Part shown: one piece after another, positions 1-12,689 of the stretch
Numbering within the stretch: the stretch's first letter is position 1
How the letters are laid out: every line of letters begins with the position of its first letter
NCBI RefSeq assembly: GCF_030867145.1
Contig: NC_134436.1
Location: 3,782,001-3,846,000, forward strand
DNA: 64,000 bases
Direction of reading: 5' to 3'
Source: Opisthocomus hoazin
Lineage: Eukaryota; Chordata; Aves; Opisthocomiformes; Opisthocomidae
Position numbers and translations under genes: made by a program
The notes under the pieces: generated by a model
The model's input: the letters and a program-made list of their open reading frames with translations, nothing else
What the model was told of the DNA's origin: nothing
Database searches by the model: none

Positions 1-3000
1 TCTCCTGGCTGATCCACTCCCAAAGCTGGCAGACTAAATCTGCTGGAGGTGGGGAGGCTCTTGGCCGTGCCACTGCTGGAGGTATCATTACCCACAACAT
101 ATGGACCTTTAAAGAAACCAAGGACAGCAAGTGAGATAAAATGCAGAAATTAATGACTGCTAAGGTCAAGTGGGATGTACTTACCTAGGCCGCAGTCCTC
201 AGCTCCTGGACGTGGGCTTGCTTGACTTTACTGCCATAGTCCCAGTCTGCATGGCCAGAAGGCAAGCAGGCACTGGCATCGCCTGCCTGCTCACACCCAT
301 GTCCCCCAAGACAAGAAGGTGTCCCCTCAATGGCAAGAGCAGGTGGGGAGACACAGAACCTAAGGTCGCCCAGGGCTCTGCCAGGGCAAAATGATGCTAT
401 GTTATGGCACATGCAGGTGAGAGAGAAGGAGATTGTCCTGCGGTCTTATTCTTGTCCATGGGGAACCCTCATGTCAGAAGGTGGCCTTGTGAAACACCTT
501 GGCCATCATTCCTCTTCAACCAGGAGGAGAACAGGTAAGGCTAGAAACTAGGTGACACCAGTTGGCACATCAAGGAAAGGAACTTAACAATTTGAGAGGT
601 CTCATCCATGCTTCCCTGTTCTTGTATCCTTCCTGGGTTTAGTATAACCTGCACTATGAACTTATTGGCTCATGGATTTGCCCACAATGCACAGGCCAAC
701 AGCTCCTCTAGCCCTGGTAGGGCTGCCCCAGGCTTACTCGGGCTCAGGGAGAAGGGGCTGTGTGATGGGACAGGCTTGCAACACAGTGTCCAGCCTGGAC
801 AGCTGCAGAAGAAGACAACACAAGGGCCTCAAAGGCTTGGGACACAATGTCCAGCCAGGCCAGCTGCTGGAGAAGCCAGCCCAACTGTCTCAAAGGCACA
901 GCAGGAGAAGGCACGGCATCCTTCCTGCCCCACCAGTGTCTCATCCTCCAGCTTGGGATCAGAGGCACAAGGGGAAGGCTGCAGGACTGGCTGGGGGTGC
1001 AAGGAAAGTGCAGCCTGGTCTTGTGTTGCTGATACCCATGGCACCAGCTGGACACCTTCACAAGCGTTATGTCCACTTGCAGCATTTTGGTGGGGGAAGA
1101 CGTAACACCCCAGACGAATGCTTCACCAGGGCTGCTGGTGCCAGTGTCTGGTAGGTTCCAGGCTGCAAACCTTCCCAGCCTGGACCGGTACCTGTCACCT
1201 CTGCTAAGCCCCTGTTCAGCTGCTGTCATTCACCCATCGTCACCCAAAGGCTGAAGGCTAATGCCACGCCAGCCGCTCCCTCCCCTGCCCGATAACACAG
1301 CGTCTTGCACCGAGTATCCTCCTTCTGCTGTCACAGTCCGACCTATTTCTCACAAATCCTGACTGCTCTGGCCTTAAAACATCTTGACGCAGTGCTGAAA
1401 CCAGCCTTGGCACAGCACCGAGACCCCGATTAAGCAGGAGCCGCCGCGGTTTGGCGTGGGCTTTGCAGCCAGCAGACCAGCAGATGCCGGCTGGAAGAGC
1501 AGCCGCAGTGTGGCTCGGATTGGGGGGCACCTACATGCTCGTCAGGAATAATCAGGCATTGTTCTTGATTAAAAGGACACCACTGCTTAACCAGGCTACA
1601 TGGTGTTTGTTGCCCACAGCCATGGGGTGCTGGAGGTTGGGGTGCTCTGCTGGGGCTGAAGGACCTAGGAATGCAAGAGATGTCTTCCTTCATCCAAGCA
1701 AAACCAGCACATCCCATGCATTCATTCACTTTGCGGGGTGCAGGGATGGGAGCTGAGATCCCAGACCAAGACAGCTTCTTCCACAGAGGCAGCACCACCG
1801 AGCTGTAGTCAGGGTGCCAGGTTCAATAGCACACTGATCCCCAGGGCACGAGTATCTGGGGCAGTTTCTGTGCAACCCCAGCTACAGAAACCACCTAGTG
1901 ATGTCTGCAGCAAAGTCCCCAGCCTTCTGCAGAGCTGTAGCAGGGTGAACAGCCAGGGCACTTGGCCAGCCAGAGCCACAGCTTTGCTTTGCTGGGGACC
2001 CAGCTCCTCCCAAGGTGGGCTGGTGGGATGCAGGAATGGGTGTCAGCTCCCACCTGCAGGATCCTTTCCAAAGACAATGCTGCGTAAACAACTTCTTGCC
2101 CTGGCTTACCCACAGGGAGACCTCAGCATGTGGTGGTAGGTCAGGAAGTCTAGAAGTCCCAGAGGTGAAGTGATATGGATGTCAAGCCTTCGGGTGATGA
2201 AGGATCTTGCATAGTTCCTCTTCCATGAGAAAAGCCCTTTACAGGCTTGCTTTGTGATGAGCAGGGACAGTGATGAGCAGAGCATCCCAGAGTCCTGATG
2301 GGACCTTCATGCCCCCCTGTCCCACAGCTTGGTGTGGGAAGTTTCTGGGGCTCATTCCCAGTGGAGAAGGTACAAAGAGACAAGGGATACTTAGCCTGAA
2401 TTTGAAAAATTTGCAACTATATAGAAGAACTTCAGCCAGGGCTGAAAATTGGGCCAGAAAGCTCACAGGAGCTGTGTGACATGGGGAAGCTCACATGGCC
2501 AGCTGCAGGGAGATGAAATTGGGGAGGTTTATTTAGATTAATACTCCCGGGCAAGCTGGCCCAGCAGCCCCAGGCTCCAGCCTTGAGGATGATCAGACAG
2601 CCGGAGCAAAGCCAGCTATGTGGCGATGAGCATCCCCCTTGGCTGCCCATGCCTGGTGAGGGACAGTTCCCCCCAGCAGACCTGTGTCAGTCTTGTCCGG
2701 CTGTGGTGTGGCTCCCAATCAAGCTGGTGTCAACTCAGCACCAAGACTCACTGGGGAGCATCCACAGATGGCCCAGTCTTGCAGGAGATGCTAGACATCT
2801 CTATGCTTGGCATGGGCGCTGGCTGGACCCTGTCTTGGCTCCACACCCCCCCAGGTTGTGCAGTGATGCTACCAAGCAAACCTGAGTGTATCCTACCACC
2901 CCAGCCTTCTGCCACCCTCTTGCACTTGGGGTGAAGCCCTGGGTTATCCAGCAGCTCCCAGGACTCGATGCACATGGCTGTACCCGTCCCACCACCTAGG

Positions 3001-4358
3001 ATCTCGCAGCCCCCTTGCCAAGACCCCAGACCCTCGTTGTCCCAGCAGCCCCCTCCCTGCAGCTCTGAGGTCCCGCAGGGAGCGTGGCTGGCCCCGGCAG
3101 CAGGAGCAGGCAGCCGGCCGGGAGGTCACGCCTGGCCGGCGGCGCTTGCAGCGAGCCCGCCATCCGGCTCAGCTGAAGCACATTTTGTTCGGCGCTTCCT
3201 GCATCCTGCCCCATCCCCTCACCGGGGGGGGCAGGTCAGCTGGGGGTCAGGCCACTAATTGCACTGGGGGGGTGGCAGGACAAGGTGGTCACCAGCCCAC
3301 CGTGCCAGGCTGTGACCCAGCGCAGGGGAAGTGGTGGGTCCTGCTGCAGAGAGAGATGGGTGACACCCTGCAGCCGAGTCCAGCACCCCTCGAGGTGTTG
3401 GGGTGCCCCTGTGGCAGGACAGAACATGCCTCCAGCACCGGCACAGAGGTTGCAGCTCCTGCAAGCCACTGCAGCAGCTCGTCTGGACTCAGGGCTGGGG
3501 ACACTATCCTCTCAAGCCAGGCCAGCTCCACCATTCAAACCACCGCCGGCATCACCGCTGTGCCACTGCACTGCACTGGGGTCTGTCCTCTCCTGGCATC
3601 ACTTGCTGGTGTGTTCCCACAGGGATCCACCCTGCTGAGGAGAGGCTCAGATACAGCCATGCCCTCTGGGACAGCACGCCCTCGGGCAGTGGCAGATTTC
3701 CTTGCCCTTCAGCTAACTCTGTTTAACGAGGATGTTAATTAAGAGTGACCCCAGGCCAGCCCTTGTGGCAGTGCCCAAGGTTCTCCCTCAGTGCCATGCC
3801 AAGCTTGTTATCATCATCTCATGCTCCCTGTGCCACCTGGCTGCCAGTAGCTGTCCTGAGGAAGCAGCCCTGGGTGCCACTGCCCCACCAGCAGCTGGGC
3901 AGGCAGTGGGGACAGTCCGGCACAAGTGCTGCGCTTGACGGTGGCACCGTGGCTGGGTGTGGTGGAGAATACGGGCTTCACCCTCAGGAGATGCCCGAGG
4001 AGGTCCTGCTGGCCTGAGTAGGAGCTCATTAGGCAATTGAGCACAGGGCCATCCACCTACACACACACCCGGGAGGTGCAGATGCAGCCCAGCATGGGGG
4101 TGAGCTAGAAGTGGTGTGGAGGGGCCACTCCACAGCCCCAGCACCCCATCTCCCAGCAACCCACCACCCTACACCCCACCACCCCATCCCACTCACAGGC
4201 AGGGTTGAATTCCACCCTCTCTTTGGCTTCTTCCTGTCTCCAAAACCTGTTTTCCCTCATCCTTCATTGGGAAGACCTGCTCTCCTCATCCCCTGCTGAT
4301 GCCCACGTCCTCCCTGCAAGCATCACATGCCCTGCTATCGCGCCCCTCCCCTGCCAGT

Positions 4359-4442
4359 GCCCAGCTCCCCTGAGAACGCCCACGGTCCCTGCAAAAGCCC
4401 ATGGTCCTTGCTAATGCCCACAGTCCTTGTCGGTGCCCACAT
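4359..4442. repeat. Short tandem array, 19-bp unit
   Basis: Four consecutive 19-bp units begin with GCCCA at 4359, 4378, 4397 and 4416, and a partial fifth starts at 4435. The units share a GCCCAYRGTCCYTGC-like core and differ at several positions, so the array is old or imprecise. Confidence 0.7.
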
Positions 4443-6049
4443 TTTGTGCCAGTGCCCTGGACGGAGGGGCATGCAGGCACTGGCAGTGCTGGGTTCGGTG
4501 TGGCAGTGAAGGCAGGGGTCTGGCAGGGCATCACTCCCGAAAAACCTGCCTGTACAGGGAGCAGCACCACGCACCACAGCTGCACCTTCCTCCCTCCTTC
4601 TCGCTGCCCACAGGGGCTGGGTGCTGCCCCACGCCTCCTGGGAGAATTTGGTCTGCTACGATGCGCTGTGCTGGTGTGATGCCCATGGGGGTGACGGGGG
4701 ACACACGCCCTGTGCCTGGTGGCTTCCCAGGAGGAAAGCAGAGTTGGGGACACCACTGTCCCTGGGAGGAGCAGGCAGTGGAGAGGAAGCATGGCACGGT
4801 GGGGTTTGCTGCATCTGCAGCTGCCCCGGTGGCACTTCACCAAGCACCAGTCTGTCCCAACGGCAGCCCCCCATGCTGCACACACAGCACCAAGCACAGC
4901 CCCACTGTGGGGGACACGGCCAGACTGGGGGGAAGAGTCCCACAGGGAAGCCCCAGCAGTCCTCAGGTGTGGCTGCTGGTGGGATGAAGCAGCACCCTGC
5001 CACGCATCCCCTTGAGGGGGTCAGGGCTGGAAAGCACCGGGGAGGGGCTCTGCGTGCTCACCAGGATGCTCTCCCAGCATGGGGTAGGGGCTGGCTTCCC
5101 TCCAGGTGCCAGCACTGTGTGTTCACACAGCCTCAACCGTCAGCCACAGTCATAAAAAAACAGCCAGGCTCCTTTTTCCCATAACAGCCCACCACCATCA
5201 CCACCCCCCCCGGCACATTCCTGCCAAGTGATTTCGGCTGTTGCCCGAGCAGCGTGAACTGGGAACCAGCTCCCCGCAGCCCTTTGCTGGTGCCACCCCA
5301 GTCGGTACACAAGCCGGGCATGCCATGCACCAGAGCACTCGCAGGGTGTGAGCAGAGTCCGTCTGATCCTGCAGACCTTGAGCTTTGCTTCTCACCACAC
5401 TGGCCCAGCTCCACCGCCATCACCGTGAGCTCCAGCCGACCCTGCAGGCACCCTCGGGCTCAGCCGCTCGCGTGACCTGGGTGCCCCGGGCCGGGCTCCA
5501 AACCACGCGTGAGCTGCTCGGGCGGCCGGGTGGAAGGCTGCTGGTGTTCCGGGCGGTTTTCCCCAGGGATCCTCAGAGCGCTTTCTGCTCAGTCCCAGCA
5601 GGTCGCTGCCCAGCAGGGATGGAGCCCATGCATGGCCGTCACAGCCCCCCTCCTCCAGGTGCACATCTGGTCAACAGATGCGGGCCCAAACGCTGGCTGG
5701 AGCCAGGGACAAAGGCTCTGGCTACCTCCTCCCAGCAAGGCAGAGCCGGTGCTGCCAGCTGCAGGCAGACCTGCCTCTTTCCTCAGGCTGGGATGACCCT
5801 GCCTGCGCAGCCAGAAGACCCTTCCGGGGGCTGGAAGGGGACATGCAGCCCACCTGCCTGGCACGATGCTGAGCACAGCACCCCAAGCACCAGCAGCAGC
5901 CCTGCTGGTTTGTCCACAGCTGAGCCCATCCAACAGCCCTTCCACCCCAGACGGCTCTCCCTTACCCAGAGCCAGCACGAGGCCAGCTTGGAAAACCCTC
6001 CATCGGCTGCACCAGACGCTCAGCCTCCTGAGCCCACTCACCTTTGGGA

Positions 6050-6250
6050 GCTCATTTTGGACTTGTCTTGATAAAACGAGCCCCACTGCGGTTCTTCACG
6101 GAACATTGATGATATTGTTTTACCAAAACAAATGGCGTTGTGCTACCCGGTAAAAGTCCAGGCAGGTCAAGCTGGGAAATATCCCTGGGAGGAGCCGGGG
6201 CTGGCTTAGCCCAGCCACTGCCGGGATTAACCATGCGGATTTAGCAGCCA
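6050..6250. promoter_or_regulatory. Candidate conserved non-coding block downstream of CXXC5
   Basis: This is a unique, non-repetitive, less GC-rich stretch just beyond the CXXC5 poly(A) site, inside otherwise GC-rich DNA. It contains an ATTGTTT SOX-like motif and several AT-rich cores. Composition is the only support; no alignment was possible, so the regulatory role is a guess. Confidence 0.2.
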
Positions 6251-6489
6251 GGGTGACTCCAGCTCGGCTCATCGCACAGTCCCGCCTGGGCCAGCTGCCG
6301 CCACGCTCCGGCATCGTCACCGGCGAGGTCCCCCGGCAGCTGGCAGGACCACATCTGGCAGCCGGTGGCAGCGGTGGGGACGGGGCGCGCGGGCAGGCGA
6401 AGGCAGGGGGGGACCGGCCGCTGTCGGCATTGGGTGCCCGGATGGCTGGAAAGAGGGGTGGGAGAGAAATAACAAAGCTGTAAATCATG

Positions 6490-7458
6490 ACACAAAACAT
6501 GCATTCATTTTATTCACAAAAACAGCCTGGATCGCTAAAACATTACAAACAGCATTTCAATTTAATGATGTAGAGAGAGCTGGAGACGGGGATTTGAACA
6601 GAAGAGAAATATCACTTTTCGTAACTGCTTCAGCACAGGTCCTGCAATATTATTTTTATTTTGATTTTAACTTCAGTAAGTTTACAAAAATTACTTCTAG
6701 GAGTAAACCATTGCAATTAGGAGGTTTTTCTTTACGCAGTGTTTCTTGTTCTATATTAATAAACTAACAATGACTTTTTTTTTCCTTTTTTTTTTCTTTT
6801 ATTCTTTTTTCCTTTTTTGAAGACTGCCAGTTGTGTAGCAATTGTTTTCTTTCACCTTTTATACCAAACCTCTTGCGGGTTAAACTTACATGGGTGAATG
6901 GCTAGGAAAAGGGATACTACATCGCTTTAAACATATTCTCATTTATAAACATGAAGTTGAGGCATTCTAGAAACTATCCACTCTATTGTATGATGGGAAA
7001 GAATCAAATAAAAAGTATAAATGAGGGTGCAATTAAACAACTGTGCTAAATTACAGTAGTGCTTATTAGTAACTAGATTTTAAAAGGTTACTGTAAATTT
7101 ACATTCCCTACACAAGTACTGCATCTTTCACACATAAACAACATCAACACCAAAACACAGAAAGAAACTGATTGTCCATACTCTGTCTATTAAGTCTTGG
7201 TACTTTACAGATCCATTGTTTTTTTCTTTTAATTATTTTTATTTGAAAAGCAGTTAAATGTCTGACTAGGACTTGAAGATGTTAAAACGAACGCAAAAAA
7301 AAAATTATAAAAACAGGAATGAGATTTGCGAGAAAATATTTTTGGTTCTAAAGAGACACAGGTGCATCCATTCATTTCAGCCAAAAATCCCTTGCCTGAG
7401 ACAACACAAGCAAGCAGTGACATTGCACTTGGATGACAGAGCTTTGGGATTCCCGTTC
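6490..7458 (-). other. CXXC5: CXXC5 3' untranslated region
   Basis: Directly after the TAG stop, the minus strand becomes strongly AT-rich for about 970 nt, in sharp contrast with the GC-rich flanks, and returns to GC-rich right after the last AATAAA. That boundary and the approximate length fit a conserved vertebrate 3' UTR. Internal AATAAA hexamers lie at 7238-7243, 6798-6803 and 6655-6660, so shorter UTR isoforms are possible. It also has long A-rich runs near 6777-6820 and many ATTTA-like and T-rich segments that could affect mRNA stability. The cleavage point near 6490 is inferred from the distal signal. Confidence 0.85.
6509..6514 (-). terminator. CXXC5: Distal CXXC5 polyadenylation signal AATAAA
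   Basis: A canonical AATAAA on the minus strand is followed within 15-25 nt by the GT-rich segment TGTTTTGTGTC, a typical downstream element. It sits exactly where the AT-rich 3' UTR ends, so it is the best candidate for the main cleavage signal. Confidence 0.8.
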
Positions 7459-7503
7459 CTACTGGAACCATCTGAACGCGGCTCCTGTAGGAAGCATCAC
7501 CTT
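7459..7503 (-). CDS. CXXC5: CXXC5 terminal coding exon (last 14 residues plus stop)
   Basis: This exon encodes KVMLPTGAAFRWFQ followed by TAG. It matches the end of vertebrate CXXC5, and the related CXXC4 also ends in a FRWF-type motif. It starts right after a strong acceptor: a long pyrimidine tract ending TCTTCCTTTCCAG, with a branch-point-like CTAAT centred on A7556, 52 nt upstream. The previous exon ends on a complete codon (phase 0), so the two join in frame at Ala-Leu-Glu/Lys-Val-Met, as in the family. The exon is too short to be found by ORF length alone, and the reading frame open upstream of it is intronic. The joined protein is 276 residues. Confidence 0.95.
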   Translation of the reverse strand, partial: KVMLPTGAAFRWFQ

Positions 7504-9174
7504 CTGGAAAGGAAGAGAGACAGGGAGGGGGGACAGAAGAAGAAGGGAGAAGGCATTAGGTCGGGTCCGGCACAGCTGCGCAGCACCAGGGTTGTGCACC
7601 CACGCTCGCCTCCCCGTCCCCATCCCAGCATCCCGGGCACCAGCCTCGGGATGGATCCAGCCCAGGCTCAGCATCCCCTGGACATGGCCGCGCATCCCAA
7701 GGTTTCCAGCCCACCAGCAAACGCTGGGATGCCAGTCGGAGGGAGATGGTGGAGCCCCCACCGCTGCCCCCCCCCCCCCCCCCAGCAGGGCACCCGGCAC
7801 AGCAGCTCGGCCATTGTTCCCATGTCGCTGTGCCGCGCCGGCACAATGGCGCGGCCCCCGACTTCCCCTCCAGTCGATAGCGAGCACAATGGCCGGGCAG
7901 CAGTGAGCCGGCATGGCCCAGCGCGGTGGCCCCTCACTGCCAGGCCCCACCTCCCCTGTTACGGACAGAAGGACAGCGCAGCCAACAGATGGGTTTAGGA
8001 GGGCATCTGGGGGGAAAATGAGGCCGGGAGTGAGCTGGGCTGCTTGGGGACACCAGACCTGGGAGCTGCTTGGGACACAAGGGACATCACCCCACTGCCA
8101 CCCAGCCATGATGAACAACATTGTCCCAAACAGAGCAGCCCCAGAGACGGCCCAGCAGGGACCTCTCAGCATCTCGCAGGAGAAGAGGGATGAGTCTCAC
8201 CAGGCTGAATCACACACACAACAAAGTGCCTGACAATGGATGAGACCTCTCTGAAGCCATCTCCAGGAAAGGTGGTAGGGTAAAGGCCTCAACAGCTCTG
8301 CGGTCCTCTGGAAGGAGAACCTGGGATGTTTCCCAGCTGGATGGGGTGGGCAGCCCACACAATGTTGCTAAGACCATGGGTGGAGTATGCAAGGACCACA
8401 ATGCATCTCGATGTCAACAGCCCCCATCAAGGCCAAGCTACGCTAGCCAGCAGATAGGGCCACACGATCACCAAGAGGACATGCCTCAGGGAGCCCTTCA
8501 TCTTCTGCATCTCCAAAGCAAGGGACACCAATGGGAAGCAAGCCACAGGCTTTTGCGACGGGCATGGGGCAGCAGGCCAGGCTGCAACAGGGCTGTGGTG
8601 GGGACAGCCAGCCCCAGCACCAGCTCCCGGTGTTGAGCCCGTGTGTAGGGCTAGGGCACCTCATATGTTGTCCCAAGAGTCAAAGCCATGCCACATTCAG
8701 GTCCCTAACCCTGCACAGGAGCCAGCTGGCTTTCATCAGGTCATTCTCTTGGATCAAGACACCCACCAAGCTTCAATGAGTAGCCAGGGCAGCATTTCCC
8801 CCCTGCCCCTGAGGGAGGGTCCCCAATGTGTTCACTTCCACAGGTACCATGAGCCAAACATAGGCCTTGGGCAAGAGGAGGGGGACAAAAGGTGAGAATG
8901 AGCAAGAGATGGTGGTGCTCAGCTAGGCTGCTGACAGATTGCACCTTTTGCAGAATCGGTGGGGCAGAGCCTGGTGGGCTTGCCATCAAAGGCCGTCTAC
9001 TCAGATACATCATTCCAGGAGAGAGAAACGAGGGGAGACCGGACTCCTAATGGATCTGGAAGGAGATGTCTGCCACAGGTCACCCTAAACACCTCTGCCC
9101 CTTCATTATTAAAGGAAGATGGACAACCAGCTCTAATGCGGTTGCCCTGGACAGATCTCCCCTTGTTCTCACAG

Positions 9175-9475
9175 TCATAGAATCACAGAATCACTTGGGT
9201 TGGAAAGGACCTTCACAGACCACCCAGTCCAACCCCTCTGCTGTGCGCAGGGAGATCTTTCACTAGATCAGGTTCCTCAAAGCCCCATCCAACCTGACCT
9301 TGAACCCTTCCAGTGATGGGGCATCCACAACTGCTCTGGGCAACCTGTCCCAGTGTCTCACCACCCTCATCACAAAACATTTCTTCCTTATGTCCAAAGT
9401 AACGCTGCCCTGCACCAGTTTAAAACCGTTGCTCCTGTCACAACAGGCCTTTGTGAAAAGTCTCTCTCCGTGAGA
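9175..9475 (-). mobile_element. CR1 LINE 3' fragment, copy 1
   Basis: On the minus strand this is the 3' end of an avian CR1 non-LTR retrotransposon. It carries the coding tail of the reverse transcriptase (LDIRKK, HWDRLPR, LDGALRNL), then the TTGGACTG and CCTTTCCAACCCA end region, and finishes in GATTCTGTGATTCTATGA. It is 5'-truncated to about 300 bp, the usual fate of CR1 copies. It lies in the CXXC5 intron in the sense orientation. Confidence 0.95.
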
Positions 9476-10470
9476 CGTGAAGGTGGCAGTGGCTAGCTGA
9501 GGCACCAAGGCACTTCACCAGAGCTTCTCCAGATGGAAGAGAGCTCTGTTGAGTGAAATCGCGACTATTCATGACCTTCGTGTGACCTACAGCTCTAGAG
9601 ACAAGCCCAGCGTGACCTGTCCAGGGCTGGCCACCAGTCCCCACGGTATTACCCAGTGTCATCGGGGCTGACAGAGCCCAGAGGAGCCTGGTCAGTGCAG
9701 GGACATGCTGCTGCCTGTTCTGACCATCCGATCTGCCTCATCAGCCTTAGAGCCTCAGCCAGCCACCACTGCACCAGGACACCAGTGGAAACTGGTTATT
9801 TGGGCTATGTAGATGTGCAGATAAAGCTTATCGATGGCAGAAGGATTTAGTCCTTTTTTTTTTTTGCTGCCATAAAGGTTTAATTGTATTTGTTTTTACT
9901 GCTTGTTTTTAGATCAACATTTAATCACAGCTGTAGCCCCGGACGGCCTCTCTGAGGACGTTCCTCTGGATACACCGGGCTGGCAGACCAGAGTCACTGC
10001 CAGCTGCTCTTCTCCTGGGCAATGGCACAGCTCCCTGCAGAGGGGGATGATGCTTCACAAAGCCCTGTGAATTTTTCAGCCCCATATAAAGTGTCACTGA
10101 ATGGCCTCTCCTGTCCCAGTAACAAGCACTACGGTGTGATGGCACCCCACCAGGGCTAGTGGTCCATGGAGCTGCCAAGGGCAGCAGCTCTGCAACCTGG
10201 CCACCACCACCTCAAGACAGGTCTCCACCTCAAGGCAGGTGCTAGGGGTTGCCCTAGGGCTGGCCCAGTGCAACACATTACCAAGGCTGGTTGACATAGG
10301 GTGAGCTTTAACAACCCAGTCCTTGACCCAGTTGACTTTGGGACATCAGCCAGGGTCCCAGCGTCCCTGCCCCAGCCACATGTGGCCACACTCTTGTTCA
10401 ACCCTATTAAGGTCAACACATGGCACAAGTGGATATCCTGAGAGAGGGGAGGATCTGCTCTGAAAAGGGG

Positions 10471-10866
10471 AATCATAGAATCATAGAATCACAGAATGCT
10501 TTGGGTTGGAAGGGACCTGTAGAGGTCATCTAGCCCACCCCCCCTGCAGTGAGCAGGGATATCTTTAACTAGACCAGGTTGCTCAGAGCCCCATCCAACC
10601 TGGCCTTGAATGTTTCCAGGGATGGGGCCTCCACTACCTCTCTGGGCAATCTGTTCCTGTGTTTCACTACCCTTATGGTAAAAAATTTCTTCCTTATATC
10701 CAGTCTAAATCTACCCTCCCTTAGTTTAAAGCCATTACTCCTTGTCCTATCACAACAAGCCCTGCTGAAAATATTTTCCCCATCTTTCCTGTAGGCCCCC
10801 TTCAGATGCTGAAAGGCTGCTATAAGGTCTCCCCTCACCCTTCTCTTCTCCAGGTGATACCCTGGA
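10471..10866 (-). mobile_element. CR1 LINE 3' fragment, copy 2
   Basis: This is a second 5'-truncated CR1 in the CXXC5 intron, also in the sense orientation, about 400 bp long. It keeps an open frame for the C-terminal end of ORF2 (motifs EKRRVRGDL, RFRLDIRKKFF, NRLPREVVEAPSLE) and ends in tandem ATTCTATGA units at 10473-10500. It is better preserved than copy 1. The 5' limit near 10866 is where CR1 similarity fades. Confidence 0.95.
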
Positions 10867-12612
10867 GCAACCCACATCTGCCCAGGCATTCGTTCCCCCC
10901 AGCACAACTTCTCTTTTCAGATTCAATGCATCTATGGTCACGCCCTGGAGGGATGAGGACCCACCTTTGGTGGGACCCAACTCTATTACATGGAGAGCCT
11001 TATTTCAGTGGCTCCAATTTCTCAGCCAGTCGCAGGATGGGGAAACCAATCAAGGGGGTGACTGTTTCATGGGTTCCTCATGCCATTTATCATCCACAGA
11101 CACAGCACGGCGCTGGGAGAAGGGAGCGACTCCTCCTCCTGCTGCGAGCTCCGAGTCTATTGACCCGCTTTAGGACTCTTTGGAAGAGATGAACTTTTTT
11201 TTTTTTCCCTTTCTCCCTTTTTCCAGATCACTGACTCAGCAAATTAGAACAAGAATATAATTTAGCAATACAGCAGTTTTTGAAAGACACAGTCCCCCTC
11301 TCCTCATCCCCACCACCCAAACAGCTTTTTCTTTTCCCCTTCACTATTCGTTCAGAGCTGATGCTAATTGAAAAATCTAGAACTTGGCTGGATTGTCTCT
11401 TTGGGATGACCAGAGGATGGGCAATGCCATCGTGCCATGATGTGCAATCCAGCTGATGTTTGGGTCACTTTTCAGGCTTTGCTGGCTCTGGGGATGTGTT
11501 CACTGGCACAAGGAGCATGCCGGCACAGCTGACGGTGGGATCAGCCCCGGAAAAATCAAACCCGCATTAAGCACAACACGTGGGGGACCTGGCAGACAGG
11601 TGCCGGCCCAGAGCATCCATGGGTGTGCAGCAAGAGGTAGGCTCTGCTGGAGCAACATGCCCACGCACCACCCCGGCACCGCATCCTAGCACTGACGGCA
11701 CCCAGCCCTCACCCACACCACGTCACGCCATGCCACACCATGCCACGCCAGCAGCAGCTGCCCGTGGGCTGAATTTCAGACCCAAACGATGACCCATCAC
11801 CAGACTCTTCCTGCACTCCCCATGCAAATATCGCACCTTCCCGGCAGATTTGGCAAGGTGGCACCCCAGCCCAACGGCAGCCTGCAGCTGCTCTCCTCCG
11901 AGGCCAAGGGCAACACCCATGGGTGGACCGTGGTGGGCAGTAACAGCCCAAGTAGCACCCTAAAGCCTCACATCAAGGGGATCCGAGCATCCCCATGCTC
12001 AGCAGGAGCAGGGGTGCTCCCGGCTCAGTCGGGTGCCAAAGCACGCGCACTGCCTGTGAGGACTGCAGCTCAGCTGCCACCGGGAAATCTGGCTCATGCC
12101 TTATGGACTCATCCTGACCGCCCCAGACAGACGTTGGCCCAGGGAGATCCGGCATGGCCACAGCACATGAAACACTGCCCAGTGCACAGTGCAGCTGTTT
12201 ACCACCCAAAACCAGGGACCGCTGTGCTCCTGCTCAGAGTGAAGAGTGAGCTAAGGGGCTGGGCTCCAGCTGCACCACAGCCATGGGTCTCACCATCATC
12301 GATTACCCCCAAGCTCTGCCCCGAAAAGCCACCTCCTGCCTCCCCATCCTCTGACCTGATCACTGGGTTAGAAGCCACTCCCTGGCTTGCGGAGCTGCAG
12401 CCCACCCAGGACAAGAGATGCTGGCACTGAAACTCAAGCAGAGACCCGCGGCTGCCTGTGCAGAGAGAACCCAGCCCTCCTCCCCAAACCAATCACCGTC
12501 AGTACATAAGGGGTACTGGGTGGGCACTGGGGGCACTGGGCCAAGCACACATCTTACAGTGAGAACTGTTAATGGAAAAGGGAAAAATAAAAAAGTAAGA
12601 AGTACCAGGTGT

Positions 12613-12618
12613 TTTATT
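12613..12618 (-). terminator. CXXC5: Candidate intronic polyadenylation signal in CXXC5
   Basis: A canonical AATAAA on the gene's sense strand lies 72 nt past the donor of the main coding exon and 45 nt past an in-frame stop reached by reading through that donor. A T-rich tract (ACTTTTTTATTTTTCCC) begins about 20 nt downstream and could act as the downstream element. Use of this site would make a composite terminal exon. This is sequence-based inference without transcript support. Confidence 0.4.
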
Positions 12619-12689
12619 ATCTAGGGCAAGATCCAAACCCAGGAGCGCAGCCCGAGGAGGGGTTAGGGTGCCTGAGAGGGGCCGGTTAC

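Larger units (their letters stand above)
1..6480. other. Intergenic flank 3' of CXXC5
   Basis: No reading frame here resembles a known protein. The open frames are short, overlap on both strands and lack splice or codon structure. The sequence is moderately GC-rich and mostly unique. It holds a short 19-bp tandem array near 4359 and a less GC-rich block at 6050-6250, listed separately. In mammals the gene downstream of CXXC5 is PSD2 (known synteny), but no PSD2 exon is recognisable here. Confidence 0.6.
7504..12689 (-). other. CXXC5: CXXC5 intron between the two coding exons
   Basis: This 5186-nt intron has a GT donor (GAG/GTAACC, boundary 12690/12689) and an AG acceptor (CTTTCCAG/AAG, boundary 7504/7503). 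It contains two CR1 3' fragments in the same orientation as the gene, a run of 17 C at 7767-7783 and otherwise unique sequence. No additional exon is recognisable. A poly(A) signal lies only 72 nt inside its 5' end (separate entry). Confidence 0.9.

Noticed and set aside
7459..8172. 237-codon minus-strand frame containing the CXXC5 C-terminus
   Set aside because: Only the last 15 codons, including the stop, are exonic. The rest is intron upstream of a strong splice acceptor at 7504.
10569..10907. 112-codon minus-strand frame as a gene
   Set aside because: It is the C-terminal remnant of CR1 ORF2, truncated and without its catalytic domain.
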